DNA of 64,000 nucleotides from positions 8,671,120 to 8,735,119 of the forward strand of contig JAVDOI010000002.1 in NCBI GenBank assembly GCA_032191485.1, written 5' to 3'. This document shows, in pieces, positions 1 through 12,400 of the stretch (position 1 is its first letter; the number at the start of each line of letters is the position of its first letter). Source of the stretch: Leptoclinus maculatus. Taxonomy: Eukaryota > Chordata > Actinopteri > Perciformes > Stichaeidae. The position numbers were made by a program, and so were the translations under genes. The notes beneath the pieces were generated by a model. That model was given only the letters and a program-made list of their open reading frames with translations, was not told where the DNA came from and made no database searches.

Positions 1-538
1 TTTGTTTTTCACCTTGTAGAATCTCACCACAAGGTCCGTTTAGAAGCTTGTTTTTGAGATTTTAATCATATCACATGATCTCCATCAGCTCATGGGTTTT
101 CCAGTTGTCATGGAAATGTTTAAATTTCCATTTATGAGAGGATTTCACATCAGGAGTAGTGCACTTAACACTTAGCGTCTCTACTTTTAGTTCATACATT
201 GTCCTTTAAACCTAGTAGTTCAGGTATTTGTGATCAAACTAGATCTGGCACATTTCTACGTAAAATATAAACCAATCTCAGTTCACACACTAGAGCTGCA
301 ACAGAGAAACGGTCACATTAAGATAACATGTCGTATATGCCCAGTTTGCAAAACATGTATTACTCTAATTTTGCTGCAAATGTACTTTGCACAGCCACAA
401 AGACACCTCACAATTTACAAGAAGACTGAAAATGAAAGACAAATAGAAGCAAATGAGCACTACAGAGGCAGCTTGTCCCATTCATGATATAGCAGTTGAA
501 GTTTACCAACACCAGCATTAATTAAATATATATTAAAT

Positions 539-567
539 TATATATACAGTATATATATATATATATA
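539..567. repeat. AT-rich dinucleotide microsatellite
   Basis: The sequence is mostly alternating T and A, with an ACAG interruption followed by an uninterrupted (AT)n run, in a wider AT-rich stretch of about 70 bases. Confidence 0.8.
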
Positions 568-1756
568 AAATTATAAATGAAACAGTAACCTCTCTCTGGC
601 ATGTGTCCTCACCAATATAGGAAACTGTGCACTTAAAGAAGAATATGTTTCCAACAAGCAAAAGTAATAGTTTGACACACACACACGAACATCCCACTGA
701 CCAAACACCTCAAAGCGAAGAGACGCCAGTGGTGAAGATAAAAGGATCAAGGTGGTTCAACTTCAGCTTTGCACTTAGTTCAACCTGTTGTTGAACAAAC
801 ATTCTTCAGCGCCTTCAGGTGCTGCTTTCTACATCGCTTTGATTTAATAACAGCAGACACAAAGAGTGCAGAGGCAAGATCTCAGCACTGCACTCGAATG
901 TGTGTAGGGCTTTACTCGCCCCGCTTTCCACACAGAATAGGATCCAAGATCTGAGACGATGGATGGCACATAGACAGAAACAGAAGGAGACTCGAAGCTC
1001 CGACTGGTGATGTGATACATGAGCAAAAAGGGAGAGATTATAGAACTTTATGTAACATGCCTCTTTCTAATTCCTCTTCCATGAGAGGAGATAAAACAGT
1101 GTTCCAAAAATCAATAACTCCTTGCATATCACTCACATTCAACATCCCTCCATCAATGATGCTGTTAAAAATAGACACAGTGGATGAGGTCAATGTCCCC
1201 GGGTGCTTGGGCACTCTGAAAGGTTAGGTCTTCAAGTTTAGCTTCCTGACATGTTCGTCTCTGATATGAGAAGAACTTGAAGATGAATCTCATCAGAGTT
1301 TCACAGGCTGTGATGCTTTTGAAGGTCTTTTCTCCGCACTTTTTCTAGACATGTGGTGGGTGCTGAGTGTGTAAACAGACTACTTTGATCAAGACTGCTT
1401 GACGAATCTAATATCCAAGAGGCCGGCCTGACGCTGCAACTGCAAATTACTTTTCAAAAAAGGTCAATGTGTGTAGCAGGAGTTGAAAGAAATGTGAGAT
1501 TAGAAACTCGGTGTGCTCAAGTTCACAGATGCAGAAACTATGTTTTTCTTCTAAACTCTGCATGTTGTGGGAGATATTTCTAACTCATTTTAAGTTACTA
1601 TTCTAAGCATTTTTTAAATACATCAATTGCAAAAACAAGACGCTTTTCAAAATGTTGTCACAGAGGTGCAGCAGGCATCTGTGGAACCAACAATAACAAC
1701 AGAAGGAAACAACAAAGTCGGATTTAGAGTCCTAATTATTTAAATTTAATTCCTGG

Positions 1757-1792
1757 TGCCCTCCATGTGATTATTTAATCACATGGAGGGCA
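1757..1792. repeat. perfect 17-bp inverted repeat with 2-nt loop
   Basis: The left arm TGCCCTCCATGTGATTA (1757-1773) is exactly complementary to the right arm TAATCACATGGAGGGCA (1776-1792), with TT between. It could form a very stable hairpin or cruciform in either strand. No flanking repeat or gene explains it. It may be the centre of a small inverted-repeat transposon or a recent fold-back duplication. Confidence 0.9.
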
Positions 1793-3223
1793 TGTAAGAA
1801 CAGCCACAGTGTGGGTGGAAATAACAGATGGACACATTTCTACCACCTGAGCAGTTCGGTCAGCAACACAATGAGGAGAAAGATGGGTATCCAGGCAACA
1901 GGCCGTCCGTATTCTCCCACGACTCAACCTTAAATCAGTCTTGTTCATTTTTCACATCATAAAACATGTTTTTTTTTATTGCTTGTCCATCATGATAAAA
2001 ATGAGGAGGAGTATCATGGCCACCCTGCAGCTCCCTGGAGAGAGCCGTGTGCTAATAGAACCCCAGAGACCGACTGCTGGCCTCTGGATGATGGACAATA
2101 AGAGAATCCACAGGAGGGCAGAGGGTTTGGGTATTGGATGGACACAGAGGTAATTGGTGGGAGGAGATGGGGGAAGTGTCCCTGAGCAGTGTGTCTATCA
2201 TGTCTCTCCACAGCAATGGGATCTGGCTCAGTTGAGGAAACTGCTGAGGCTGACTCAGCTCATCTGGGTTAATGAAACCACACAGGGATAAACAAGGGCA
2301 CTGGAAACTGCAGCCTGCTGGGAGACGAAGCTCCACATGCGGCCTGGAGTAGTCTGTTTGAACAGAAATACAACCAAGAGGAGTTCAGGACAGGGGGCTG
2401 AGAGACCTGCTGTCCACAGAAGAACACGAGGAGGATTGATATGTTGTGACTTTTTGATGATGGATCTTCCTTAAGTTGAGCCTAAAGTAAATAAAGCCCA
2501 TCTGCTGGGCTGCTCGTAGCTTGGCTAGCTGCTCTGGGAACTCCCCCCGTCTGACCTTCCACTGGTTCAGACGTGAGCCGCTCATTCAATGAGCTTCACT
2601 GTGGAGACATTCAGGGAGCAAGTCTCCTCAAAAACCCTCAACCTGAGCCACTAACAAGATCTCCAGTATGCACATCAGTGTGGTGAATAATCTTTGTAAT
2701 AAAGATGATCGCAGAGGCTTCAGACTTGAAAGGGTTTTGAATATGTATGATATGACACTAAGGACACATATTATCACAGCCATTCAGAAGAGGAGGTGCA
2801 GTAATTGACAATGCCCTTTGTTTTGAGTCAGAGTGAATACAGCAGCAGAATAGGTTTGAGGTCATCAGTGTAACAAAAAGTGCATAAAGTGCTCCAAAAT
2901 AATTTTTTTCATCAGGAGGAACCTGAATCATTTCTGTGTTAATCATGTATGAATTAAATCCTGTAAATGAAAAACGACTTGTGGCCCAAAGGCTCAGTGT
3001 GGGACACAATTGGGAGAGTTCGAAATACTTAATTTACTTGATTGTTTATATTTTTTATTTTCTTCAGTTTGGATATATTTCCATCGGATGACAAATTACT
3101 AAATATAGGAAAATGCATTTTCTTTAGACTTGCTCCTTCTTGGGTTAAGGAAGGTTTGAGAGGGTGGTGTTTTTAACTCTAATCTGTTCAGATTAAAGCA
3201 GGACAGTTGATCAAGGGGGTCAT

Positions 3224-3230
3224 GCTTACC
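3224..3230 (-). promoter_or_regulatory. asic2: 5' splice site (donor) of the asic2 exon
   Basis: The minus strand reads G|GTAAGC, a near-perfect donor. GT occupies 3229-3228. It leaves one base of a split codon, as expected for a codon beginning with G (Glu in mammalian ASIC2, after Gly-Glu-Thr). The open frame continues into the intron for some 40 codons with no family similarity, so the exon ends here. Confidence 0.85.
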
Positions 3231-3380
3231 CGTGTCTCCCCACACTGGCAGGTACTCGTCCTGCTGGATGTCCAGCATGATCTCCAGGCCGTTTCCTGTC
3301 CCTCCCTTCATGGTGGTGCGGAGCGTCTTCCCTTCCTCTACAGCGTTGAACATGTAGCACTTCCCATACCTGGTGAACAC
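3230..3380 (-). CDS. asic2: asic2 internal exon (acid-sensing ion channel, extracellular domain; first exon common to isoforms a and b)
   Basis: This exon encodes 50 residues plus one base of the next codon. It runs from VFTRYGKCYMFN through MKGGTGNGLEIMLDIQQ and DEYLPVWGDT. This is the signature of ASIC proton-gated sodium channels of the DEG/ENaC family, which are trimeric neuronal plasma-membrane channels. The segment lies in the extracellular domain. By homology with human ASIC1 it holds the cysteine equivalent to C194 (disulfide), the lysine of MKGG (K211, chloride site) and the glutamate of GLE (E219, acidic pocket). CYMFN and the TTMKGG context fit ASIC2; ASIC1, ASIC3 and ASIC4 carry CYTFN. 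The minus strand reads pyrimidine-rich CTCTGCGTCTCCTCTCAG before GTG TTC and ACG G|GTAAGC at the end, so phases are 0 and 1. In mammals this exon follows the very long intron 1 and is joined to alternative first exons. The frame is intact. A paralog such as asic1 is possible but less likely. Confidence 0.88.
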
Positions 3381-3400
3381 CTGAGAGGAGACGCAGAGAA
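3381..3400 (-). promoter_or_regulatory. asic2: 3' splice site and polypyrimidine tract of the asic2 exon
   Basis: On the minus strand the bases before the exon are a pyrimidine-rich tract ending in CTCAG. The AG lies at 3382-3381 and the first exon base is at 3380. The family homology (VFTRYGK) begins exactly here, which is where the shared part of ASIC2a and ASIC2b begins in mammals. Confidence 0.85.
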
Positions 3401-3975
3401 AGAGAGGACTGATAAGTGATGACTCATGAACCCTCATACACAGACACACACTGCAAAGACAGTGATTGATGGAGCCAATTCATCACCATGAAGGAGGTAT
3501 CTTTTTGGCCACGCCCATCAATTTACAATCAAAATGATTGCATGATGATGATGAACTACAATATGTTTTCTCACAATATCACAAATGTCTGTATGTGAAT
3601 GGATTTTCAATGTTACAAGGTTATTAGGAGGTCTTAGTGTTGTACAAAAACATATTTAAAAAGCACATTTTCATGGATTTCTTGATCGATATGATTTGAG
3701 TTTTTGCTACAATAGCTCCCATCATCATGCTTTGGGTGATGTTGCACTGTAACCATGGATGTACAGGTATCAGTCAGATGGATTGCCTTTGATACTGGAG
3801 AAAATGTCTTCATTTCATGATTGAGAGGCAAGATCTGCGGTAACAATAAGCCCATCTTTTTACACAACTTCTAAGCAGATCTATGGACATTCACCCACAG
3901 TGGACACTGATATCACTGGAAAGAGTAAGTTACTCTGGTTTGACTGAGTAATGACTCAGCTGTTTATCTATAAAA

Positions 3976-4790
3976 GTGGATGATCAGTCCCAAATTACTG
4001 AATTAGAGGTCTTCTTGTCTGCTGTGAAAAACTGGATGTCAAGTAATTTCAAAATAAAACTGAGATGCTGGTCATTGGCCCTGCACAAAGTGTGTGTGTG
4101 TGCCTTCTTTCCTCCTTCCCTTCTTTTCTCTCCAGGTGCCAACAAGGTTTCCACCTGTGCAGGCCAGTCATGCTGCTCCTTGGTTTCCACAGACTTCAAG
4201 CTGGCCGATCAACAGATTGGGGCCCAGAATAAAAGGAGGAAGCCTGAGGAGTTCACCTTCTTCACTTTTGTTCTCTGCCTGTTTGAGCTGTGACACTGTT
4301 GTTGATAACTTCTGAAGGTTTGTGGTGGGAGGTTGAGGACAGAAGTTGAGTTCATCAGCACATTAAAGATATCTCTGTCTTTCAACAACGTAACATGAAG
4401 CTAAAATCAGGTCTTCTTTATCTACGGCTGATGCCGAGATCCTAATTCACGCCTTTGTATCATCCAAACGGGGTTATTGAAACGTCATGTTGTCAGGCCT
4501 TCCACGCTCTAGTACTTGAATTCTTCAACTGGTTGTGAAAGCTGCAGCAAGAATCTTAACTAAAACTAGAACATTTGACACCAGTTTCATCAGTTTTAGC
4601 CTACATGAATTTCCTATACCTTATATTCCAATCAGGACTTCTCCAATCGTGCCCCCTTCCTCTGGAATAACCTCCCTATGGACATCAGTGAGTGCAATTC
4701 TGTTGAGGCCTTTAAATCCTAACTCCAAACTCATCTTTTCGCTTCAACGTTACATTTGTTTATTTTTCTTTAATTATCTGGCTGGTGAGT
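3976..4790 (+). mobile_element. L2-like LINE fragment, C-terminal end of the RT ORF, degenerate
   Basis: Around 3990-4085 the plus strand encodes TELEVFLSAVKNWMSSNF followed, after small deletions, by a KTEMLVIGPAQ-like stretch. This is the segment after the catalytic core in L2/CR1-type ORF2 proteins. From about 4381 it continues with shifted frames resembling HLRNIAKLRSFLS, AEILIHAFVSS and LQLVQNAAARVL. At 4650-4740 it has the typical ending where a terminal 'W-NNLP-DI' motif (about CTCTGGAATAACCTCCCT) precedes a final HLFS-like segment. There are several stops and frameshifts, and 4092-4380 aligns poorly. A (GT)n tract follows directly. The copy is dead. Confidence 0.72.
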
Positions 4791-4796
4791 CAGTTC

Positions 4797-4822
4797 GTGT
4801 GTGTGTGTGTGTGTGTGTGTGT
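4797..4822. repeat. (GT)n microsatellite
   Basis: About 13 uninterrupted GT units lie just beyond the 3' end of the LINE fragment. On the asic2 transcript strand this reads as CA repeats. Confidence 0.9.
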
Positions 4823-5776
4823 TTGGGCTTCAAGATATGCCTTGAATCCTTTCTGAGTATTTTGGATTTCGAGAGGTTATTACAGTCTTTGAAATCTGAA
4901 ATTACAGAGTTGCAGTTGCTTTTAGTTTCTTTACATTGTTATAATTTGGTTTAGTCTGGTGGTTGTTTGGAGAGCGGTGTTGTTGTGAGACTAGTTGGTG
5001 TATCTGAGTGTGGAAGATGTCTAGGGGGCTGGATTTAAGGAAATTAAAAGTGCTATTTTTTGAATGTCAACTATCAGAGGGTATCACTCCTCTGGTACTC
5101 CGACCCAAGGGTAAAAAAAGATAGAGGATGCTGTTTGCTTTACAGATTGTGAAACCCCCCTCAGGCAAATTTGGGATTCGGACATGGGGCTATAAAAATG
5201 TACTTGACTCAGATAAGAAGGGATGTGGCGCTGACCTGTATTGCATCAATTGAGTTCAAAGGGTTAAAGTCATTAAAGCCATTTACTTTCTCTTTTATTT
5301 CAGAAATAATGGTCTGCCAATGCTTTCACACTGCACACACAGCCCTGACGGCTACAAGTGTTATTATGAAGTGTATCTCTGTGAAGGACAAGTCTGCCAA
5401 TAAATGTTGGCTGGCAGAGAGGCACTCTCTCTCTCATATTATCTACCTTTCTTGCTGCGAAACAACTGTAGAGCCCACAGAAACAACTAAGAAAAACATA
5501 GCCAATTTAACATGTAATTGCTTAAAAGCCATTACTGGCCCCTACTTCAACAAGGCTTCAGAAAATATCACAGAACCGCTCCATTCCCTCTATGTTGTGT
5601 GCTACATATTGTTGTGATTGCTGACACACTTAAAGTAAATGCTGAAACAAAAACTTCAAAACCTTCAGTGTGTTGTTGCTTTGAAAGAGTAATTCAAAGG
5701 GTAGCGTGATTTTTGAAAAAGGATTGTTCGGTTTTGATTGCAGAGTTTCATTTTGACATAAAAGTGAAGTGTTCTC

Positions 5777-5812
<36 letters not shown>

Positions 5813-7276
5813 CAGCAACAATTGTGGAGGCAAAAGCAAAACACTTCCTTTACTATTGTAATTTTAGATTATAATCTATGACATTACTGTATGTCCTGAC
5901 TGTATGATCACTGTCTCATTGAGGAAATATAATTTTTTTTACAATGGTTATGAAGCAGTGATGTCCAAAAAACTGCAGACGAGTCGTTCTCCTGCAATGG
6001 AGTCCATGCAGCAGCATTTCAAGCTTCTCACAGTGTGTAATAAACAGCAGCGTTAGCCTTTTGGCAATCTCTCTCTCTACCATGTGCCCTTTGCCTTGCA
6101 CGTCACAGCAACCCCCAAGAGTATCCCACATTGCTTCAGTGTTTGTTAAAAAAGTCAGCCAGCTAGACAAACCTAATTTGCATACAATGATCAGATCCCA
6201 AATTCGGGCAGAATTGAATTATCAGCTGTAATACAAAGGCATGTAGCATTATTCACGTAACACGCAGATGTAGTCAGTGGTTTTACCACATTTCAAAAAA
6301 ATGAATGTCAGCCATGTCATGTTAGCCACGGTCTGTGAATCAAGATTATCAAATGCAAATTCATTGGATACAGTTATATATCCAGCAAAATTCTCACATG
6401 ACTACAATCATAACCGTCTTGATGACGAATGATGAGAACGCTTACCGGTTGTAAACATGAGAATATTTCCCATCACCACGTGATTTAAACAAACCAGCTG
6501 TTTGTCTTCTATGTAGACGGAGAGAGAAATATTGATTTTGATAATTATAAACGTGTTAATAAAGATCAAGAGGCATGTGACTGCACTGCATTGTGGTCCA
6601 TCAAGGCTAATGTTGGTGGGGACAATTATGTTAACAATTATGTTAATATCTGATTCTCCTGTACCACAGATGTTTAAAATTGCTAACAATAAATAAGACA
6701 ACAATATGGAAGGCAAAGTACATCGGCAATAGCTGTTTTTTTCAGTGCAGAAGTGTTCTTAGATGGATTTTTCATTTCATGCTCCTCCTCCTTCATTGAC
6801 ACTGGCCTTCTCATGGATGGTTTACTGACATGATTGATCGACTACTTAATGCCATACTGCCACAGAGGTGGTGCAGATCGGAAGAATATGAAGTACCACA
6901 TTACAGGTTCATTCACCTCTGCAAAACAGAGATGCTCCCGACAGATATGTACCTGCACAAAATAAATGACACACTGGGAGCTGCTGGAGCGGAGTGAAGA
7001 GGACAGTGGATAAATATTCATGACATCATCACTCCATGTTTGCAGGAACAAGATGAGGCTTTTGTTTTTTTTCATTCACATACTTCTTAGTGCAGAGCAG
7101 AGAGAAACCACAGAGGTCCCACACGGTGGTGGTCCAACATCCAACACTAATTTCTCAGAATCCCATGTCTGCTGAGGCTTGACAATGTAACCACTACTTA
7201 ACTGCAGTTTCATAAGAAACGGTGTGTCGACATGGACAACTTTACCGTGACTTCTCCTGAATGAAAACATGTTCTG
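4823..7276. other. intronic sequence, no gene seen
   Basis: AT-rich sequence with scattered short open frames on both strands and no recognisable protein. The 148-residue frame starting at 5171 has no family feature and low-complexity hydrophilic content. The only clear structure is the (GT)n tract at 5781-5807. Confidence 0.5.
5781..5807. repeat. (TG)n microsatellite
   Basis: About 13 TG units without interruption, flanked by unrelated sequence. Confidence 0.9.
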
Positions 7277-7400
7277 ATCAGATTAGATTAGATTGGTTTA
7301 AGCGTCCACCTCAGGGGAAATTTGTCTTTGTCTTTTTCCCAAGTACAGCAAAGGTAAATACGATACACATAGCACAACACAACATTAAAAACACAAAAAA
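7277..7400 (-). mobile_element. LINE-type 3' end with pentanucleotide tail, minus orientation
   Basis: On the minus strand the sequence ends with CAAATTTCCCCTGAGGTGG and, after a short spacer, AATCTAATCTAATC. The phrase 'aaatttcccc-ngggg' followed by a short tandem tail is a recurrent 3' end of fish non-LTR retrotransposons. It resembles the plus-strand copies at 28130-28348 and 22190-22352. The 5' part is unrecognisable, so this is a 5'-truncated or decayed insertion. Confidence 0.55.
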
Positions 7401-7698
7401 ACAATAAACAATAGTGAATAGTTGGCAGATAGCAAAAAGGTTATATGAATAATAAAAAAATTATATATATATTTTTTTTGCTATTTTCACTCAAGTTGCT
7501 GTACCATGCTGTTATGCTAAGTGATAACATGCTTTTAACCAGGCTTTTGTATGCTATTGCAAGTATTCTTTGTCTCTGATGAACTTCAGTTAAGCAGCTG
7601 CCCAAACGCTCCAGAAATTGTGTTTTATTTAACTCTGACTGGCCATTCAGTCGAAGACTGTGTAATTACCCAACAGTCATTTGCCATTCCGTTATATC

Positions 7699-7727
7699 TG
7701 TGTGTGTGTGTGTGTGTGTGTGTGTGG
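7699..7727. repeat. (TG)n microsatellite
   Basis: About 14 TG units, uninterrupted. Confidence 0.9.
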
Positions 7728-9049
7728 ATTTAATAATCTTTCACAATTTAGTTATTTTTTTCTAAGCCATTGGCTCCCAAGTGTCTACTGTCAACATCGC
7801 TCTCACCCTGCCTTTGTTACATAGGGATGAATTGCTTTCAGGGGGAAAACTGCTCGACCCACTTTCACTCCTTTTGTCAAGACTGATGATGTTTGACGGA
7901 CAGGACCAGGGCCGGGTCAACATCCCATTAGACCTCAGCCAGACACAAAGGCTCCTCTTCAGCCACTAGATGACAAAGACACTAACACAACGTTGACAGT
8001 GGGGATCTGTTACTTTTGCATATCCTTGCCACTGACCCTGTGTCTGACCCCTTCCCTTATCTGCCGCCTTAGCTGTCAGATGGGAAAAGGTAATGAGTTC
8101 TCAAGCCTGTCCTGAAATGCAGAAAAGCTCTCTGCCTGAACAATGTGTAAGGGTACAGAGACTTATCAATTAGAATTTTACAAGTACATTGGAAAAGGCG
8201 AATAGATTAAATCTGTCAGCGTTAAGTCGTTTATCATCTCTGTCAATAGAGGAGAAAGTTGCCAGTAATAAACAAGGTCGTGATAACCTGCGCTGTGGTG
8301 GCTCCCGATCAATGCCAGTGAGCCAATACAGATTTCCATTTGGTGTCCATATAAACCTGCTCTAATACAATGTGTAATCTCTTCTTTTGTTGAAGCTGCA
8401 CAAATCAATATTCCTATGAAAGCAACTGTTCAGACTACTTCCTGTAACGTCAAAGGTCTCGCTCGTAGTGGCGAAACCCCCACAAAGAATAATCACAAAG
8501 CGTTGCAGTTTCTCTGAGCTACGGAATGTTTCAGCATCTTTCAGCTCATTATTGAGGTTCACTGTTCACTGTTTTGATTTGCTTTTACCCAAATGTGCAA
8601 CCAACCAACAGGGTCTCCGGGAGTCCTTGACTGACACTTAAGAAAATCCTATGGTTACAAACTACAACCTGAAAAGTAATGCATTTTCTTTCTGCTTCGA
8701 TAGCACGGTTACATTTTCCACTCAATATGCATGAAATAATGGAAATATGTCAAAGAGGAAGCACATTTCATTATTCATTGAATATTTCTCAAATCTCTAG
8801 CCTATGTTTGCTGTGACTGAATTGCGATAGACCGGCTGTGCGTTTAGGTGAAAGGTATACGTGTGTGAGTGTCAGGTGCAAGTGTGTGCGTTAGTGTGCT
8901 GTGTGGATTCAGAGCATAGTTGTTGCGTGGTTGTGTTGTGTGAGTGGCCTTCTTGTTTACGATATTAGCCTTTGTTATTAGCCTTTGTATTGCCCCGTTG
9001 GTCCATGAAATCTTGTATATTGCATATAGAGTCTGTATAAGACTTCAGC
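7728..9049. other. intronic sequence, no gene seen
   Basis: There are no recognisable exons. A stretch at 8840-8940 is enriched in TG/GTG and looks like a decayed GT microsatellite. No RNA gene was seen. Confidence 0.45.
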
Positions 9050-9445
9050 ATTACACTGGACCACTGCTTGTAGCTTGTGTTGAACCCCAGATTGCAACCA
9101 CGTATTTGTCCTTCTGCTTTTACCGCTCTCATCAACCTTGTTTCCAGCAGCAGCAGGCAGCTGTTTTCAGCGAAAAAAGCCCTAAAGACCTGCTTTTATG
9201 TTTCTTGCTTTTAAAATGGACAAAGGTAGCGTTATATACTGGTGGATATAGTGGAGCATTTAGCAGCTAAGGAGCAAGATATTTCCTCTAGAAGCTGGTG
9301 GACACACACAAAACATAGTTGAAGGGTGAATGAAAACTGTACTTGCATTCATCAAGTGGCGGGACACACGACTCCAATTGAATGTTAATGTTGCTCCATG
9401 TCTGCAGGATGTATAAATAGACGCTTGCTTAATTAAACATAAGCT
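9050..9445 (+). repeat. interspersed repeat family A, copy 1
   Basis: This copy shares with 31275-31520 and 57030-57310 a core reading about 'GGCAGCTGTTTTCAGNG', then an 'AGCTCTAAA'-like segment, then 'GAGCATTTAGCAGCTAA'. Beyond the core it continues through 'GGACACACGACTCCAATTGAATGTTAATGTTGCTC', a continuation I recall from other fish copies. It carries no open frame of its own. The class (SINE or non-autonomous DNA element) is not determined. Confidence 0.65.
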
Positions 9446-12400
9446 CAAAAGTGTATAATTTATCAGTGTTGTGTTCACAGCAAATGGTGAAATGGCCAAA
9501 AGAGAAAATAAAAAAAAACATCAATGCTGCTTTAACTTTTCATTCCTTGTGTCAAAAAGTAACAAGAACTTTAGATTCCAATCAGGACTTTGTGCTGCTC
9601 GTCTCTGTTCTTGTTACGTTTTTTAATATTTTCATTTATTCGGGGGGGTTCAGTATAAAATGTCAGAGAAGTCGAACTCAGTCGCTGCCAATATCACGCT
9701 TAGTGATCCACGCCAGAGGCCTGAGAGCCGAGCAGGCGAGCGAGGGCACGCACACAGCTCTGCTGCCAATTAGAATGCCTTTTGACCAACATAACACGTC
9801 TCATTAGTATTCACTGCTGCAAGTGAGAATGTCTGGAAAGCACAGAGCTGCAAACATGCCATGACCTCGCCTGTTTACCATGTAGTGCCTCCCACAGTCA
9901 AAATTGACACGACCATTTTGCGTGAATTCCTGTCATGATGAAAGGTCAGTCGTTAAGCACCAACCACCCACAAATCAGACCCTTAAACAAGCCCCTGGGT
10001 AACGCAAAGAAAATATATGTGTGCAGCAATTGTACTCATGAAGCGCAATACATTATTTCCATATATCTGACCTTGTCTGAAATAGTTACTGAGCTCTTTC
10101 CTTTGGACTCTCACAGACTCCCACCATTCTGAATTCATCTTGCTCTCTTGCACATTATCCTATTTCTTATCACTGCTTTGCAAATGGCTTGTTGATGTGA
10201 TGCCAAAAAAACACTGGCAGCTTATTCCTCCACAGAGGGGATGCTATCTTTTCTTTATTTTATGCTCCCACTCCCAGTAGCCCTTTTCTTTATCTCCTTC
10301 TGTCCATGTAGCGTCCAAGCCATCAAAATGCCCTGAAGTGTACACCCTATTTATAAATCCTACTTTCAATGTTACTGACACAGCAAAGAACAAGCTCTGC
10401 CATATCTGCCATGTTGGCTCCTGTTTAAACATCTTTTTTTTTACATTATTTGAGCTGATTCAGTGACGCCATTATCTGTTCAAAAGTTGATAACAGGAAA
10501 GGCCAGATGATGAGTGCTTTGCATTTGTAATATTACGGCCTGTTTGAAATTGGAAGTAGGTTCTTTTGTTCATCAGATACTGCTTGCTGACTTTGCTATT
10601 ACTTTCTGTCAGTTGTGTTGTTCATGCACCATAACAAAACACAGACGTTCCTTTCCCACAAAGCGACTGGAAGAGACAGAATAACAGAATAAGCAGGTAA
10701 TAAGACACTTCCTCATCCCATTTGCTTTTCTGGCAGGCGGGACATTATGTGAAAACGCACTGAAGAGATTGAAATGTTAAACATAACAGTCAAGCAAGCA
10801 GTTTTGGTCAGATCTCACGAAGAGCCTCCAAGTTTCAAGGTTACACCACTTTAGCATGGGCTGTCTATTGTGATCTGCTGTTATTGTTTTACAAATCAAT
10901 ATCCATTATGGGAGAATTTAGGAGCCGTTTTGTGATAAAAAAGAAAAGCGGAGAGGGTGTTAGAGGGTTAGGAGAGAAAGGGAAGAGAGATGCTTTTATA
11001 TCCTCGAGGCTTACTGAGAGAAGAAGAGAGGGGTAAAGTTTATGAAAAAGGTCTTTGAGTTGCAAGGTGTGCACTTTCTCCACCGCAGGCGAAGTGGCTG
11101 TACTGCTGTGGCTGTGGGGATAAATAATGCAGAGGGCTGCTGCGTTAGCGACAGGGTTGGCAATGAGTATAGGAAAGGAGGGGTTTAAGCACACACACAC
11201 ACACATACAACCACTTCATCATTATGGCTTTATGCACGCCACTCACCTGCATGCCAAGCTAGCTTCCTGTGCAACTTAAACACCTTCACATCCACAACAT
11301 ATTTCATGTCACATTAAACAAATTTCCGCCATTTCTGTGACCAATTGGGAGTTTTATGGAAGGTATTTATCATTGCACCCTGATGTACTTTTACCACGCC
11401 AGTCAATAATATTTTATTTCACAGGGCAGTACATAGTGAGGCAGGGCTGCGATAGGACACAAAGGATTGCAGACACTGCTGCCAGCATGATATTTATGCT
11501 CTTGGAGAGGAGGGAGAAGGGAGGGGGGAAAGACTAACAGCAGAGCAAAAGAGATAAATATGAGAGGGAAATAAAGAAACTAATCGAAAATCAAAAGACA
11601 AACCCTCTTGACTGAAAAAGTGAATTAAATCTGTCTGAACTCTGTCCAGATTATTGTCTTCAGTTTGGATTGTGTGTTTTTTTGGCTTAGCCTAATGACG
11701 TTTACACCTAGGGTCGTCACAGAGACAGAGAGGCTTTCAGCTGTTAGAACCTGATCGATAACCCTGCCGGTTATGGATGGGCGGCACACAGTAAAGCCAC
11801 ACACATCATGTCTTCGGTTTGTACGTTTTGACATTAGGTGTGTTGTTGTATAGATATGTTCCACCTGTTTTCTTTCCGAAACATTTGAGATGAAATGGGA
11901 TGTACCACAATTCATTTTCAATTGGATTGAATTTGTCCAGCAACATGGTACAATTTTATTCCGAAATTTGTTTGAGTGAGAGTCAGAGAACGTCCTGTGA
12001 CTTGGTGCAGTTTGGGAGAAAATGCTATTTATATAATAATCAATTTCCATGAAAGGAAAGGTACAAACATGTTTGTGTGTGCTGTCAATTATAGTTCTTA
12101 GAAAGAAAGAAAATAGGAATTGGCAAGTTAAAGTTTTAAAAAAATGGAATCGGCCAAGAAAATGGACAAAACATGTTAAATGCAGAAGTCACCTCGAGCT
12201 TGAAAATCTTCCCTTTGGTTTTGTAGAAAAGGGTGTCGATCTTCTCTCCATTCAGTATTCTACAGCAGACGCTAAAGGCTTGCTCAATAAGCTTCCAAGA
12301 CAGTATATCTCTACTGAAAACAGAAAATATGTATTATAATATATATATATTATACAATATTATACTACATTCCTCTCCTTATTATAATTTGTACTCCTCA

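Larger units (their letters stand above)
1..3229 (-). other. asic2: asic2 downstream intron (partial), no exon seen
   Basis: This is the 3' side of the asic2 exon on the transcribed minus strand. I looked for the next ASIC exon (the stretch around FEAG...QIHSQ and GFGVAPGFQ) and did not find it. The small open frames here have no recognisable product and overlap one another on both strands. The stretch holds a short AT microsatellite near 540, the exact inverted repeat at 1757-1792, and otherwise unremarkable AT-rich sequence. Confidence 0.6.
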
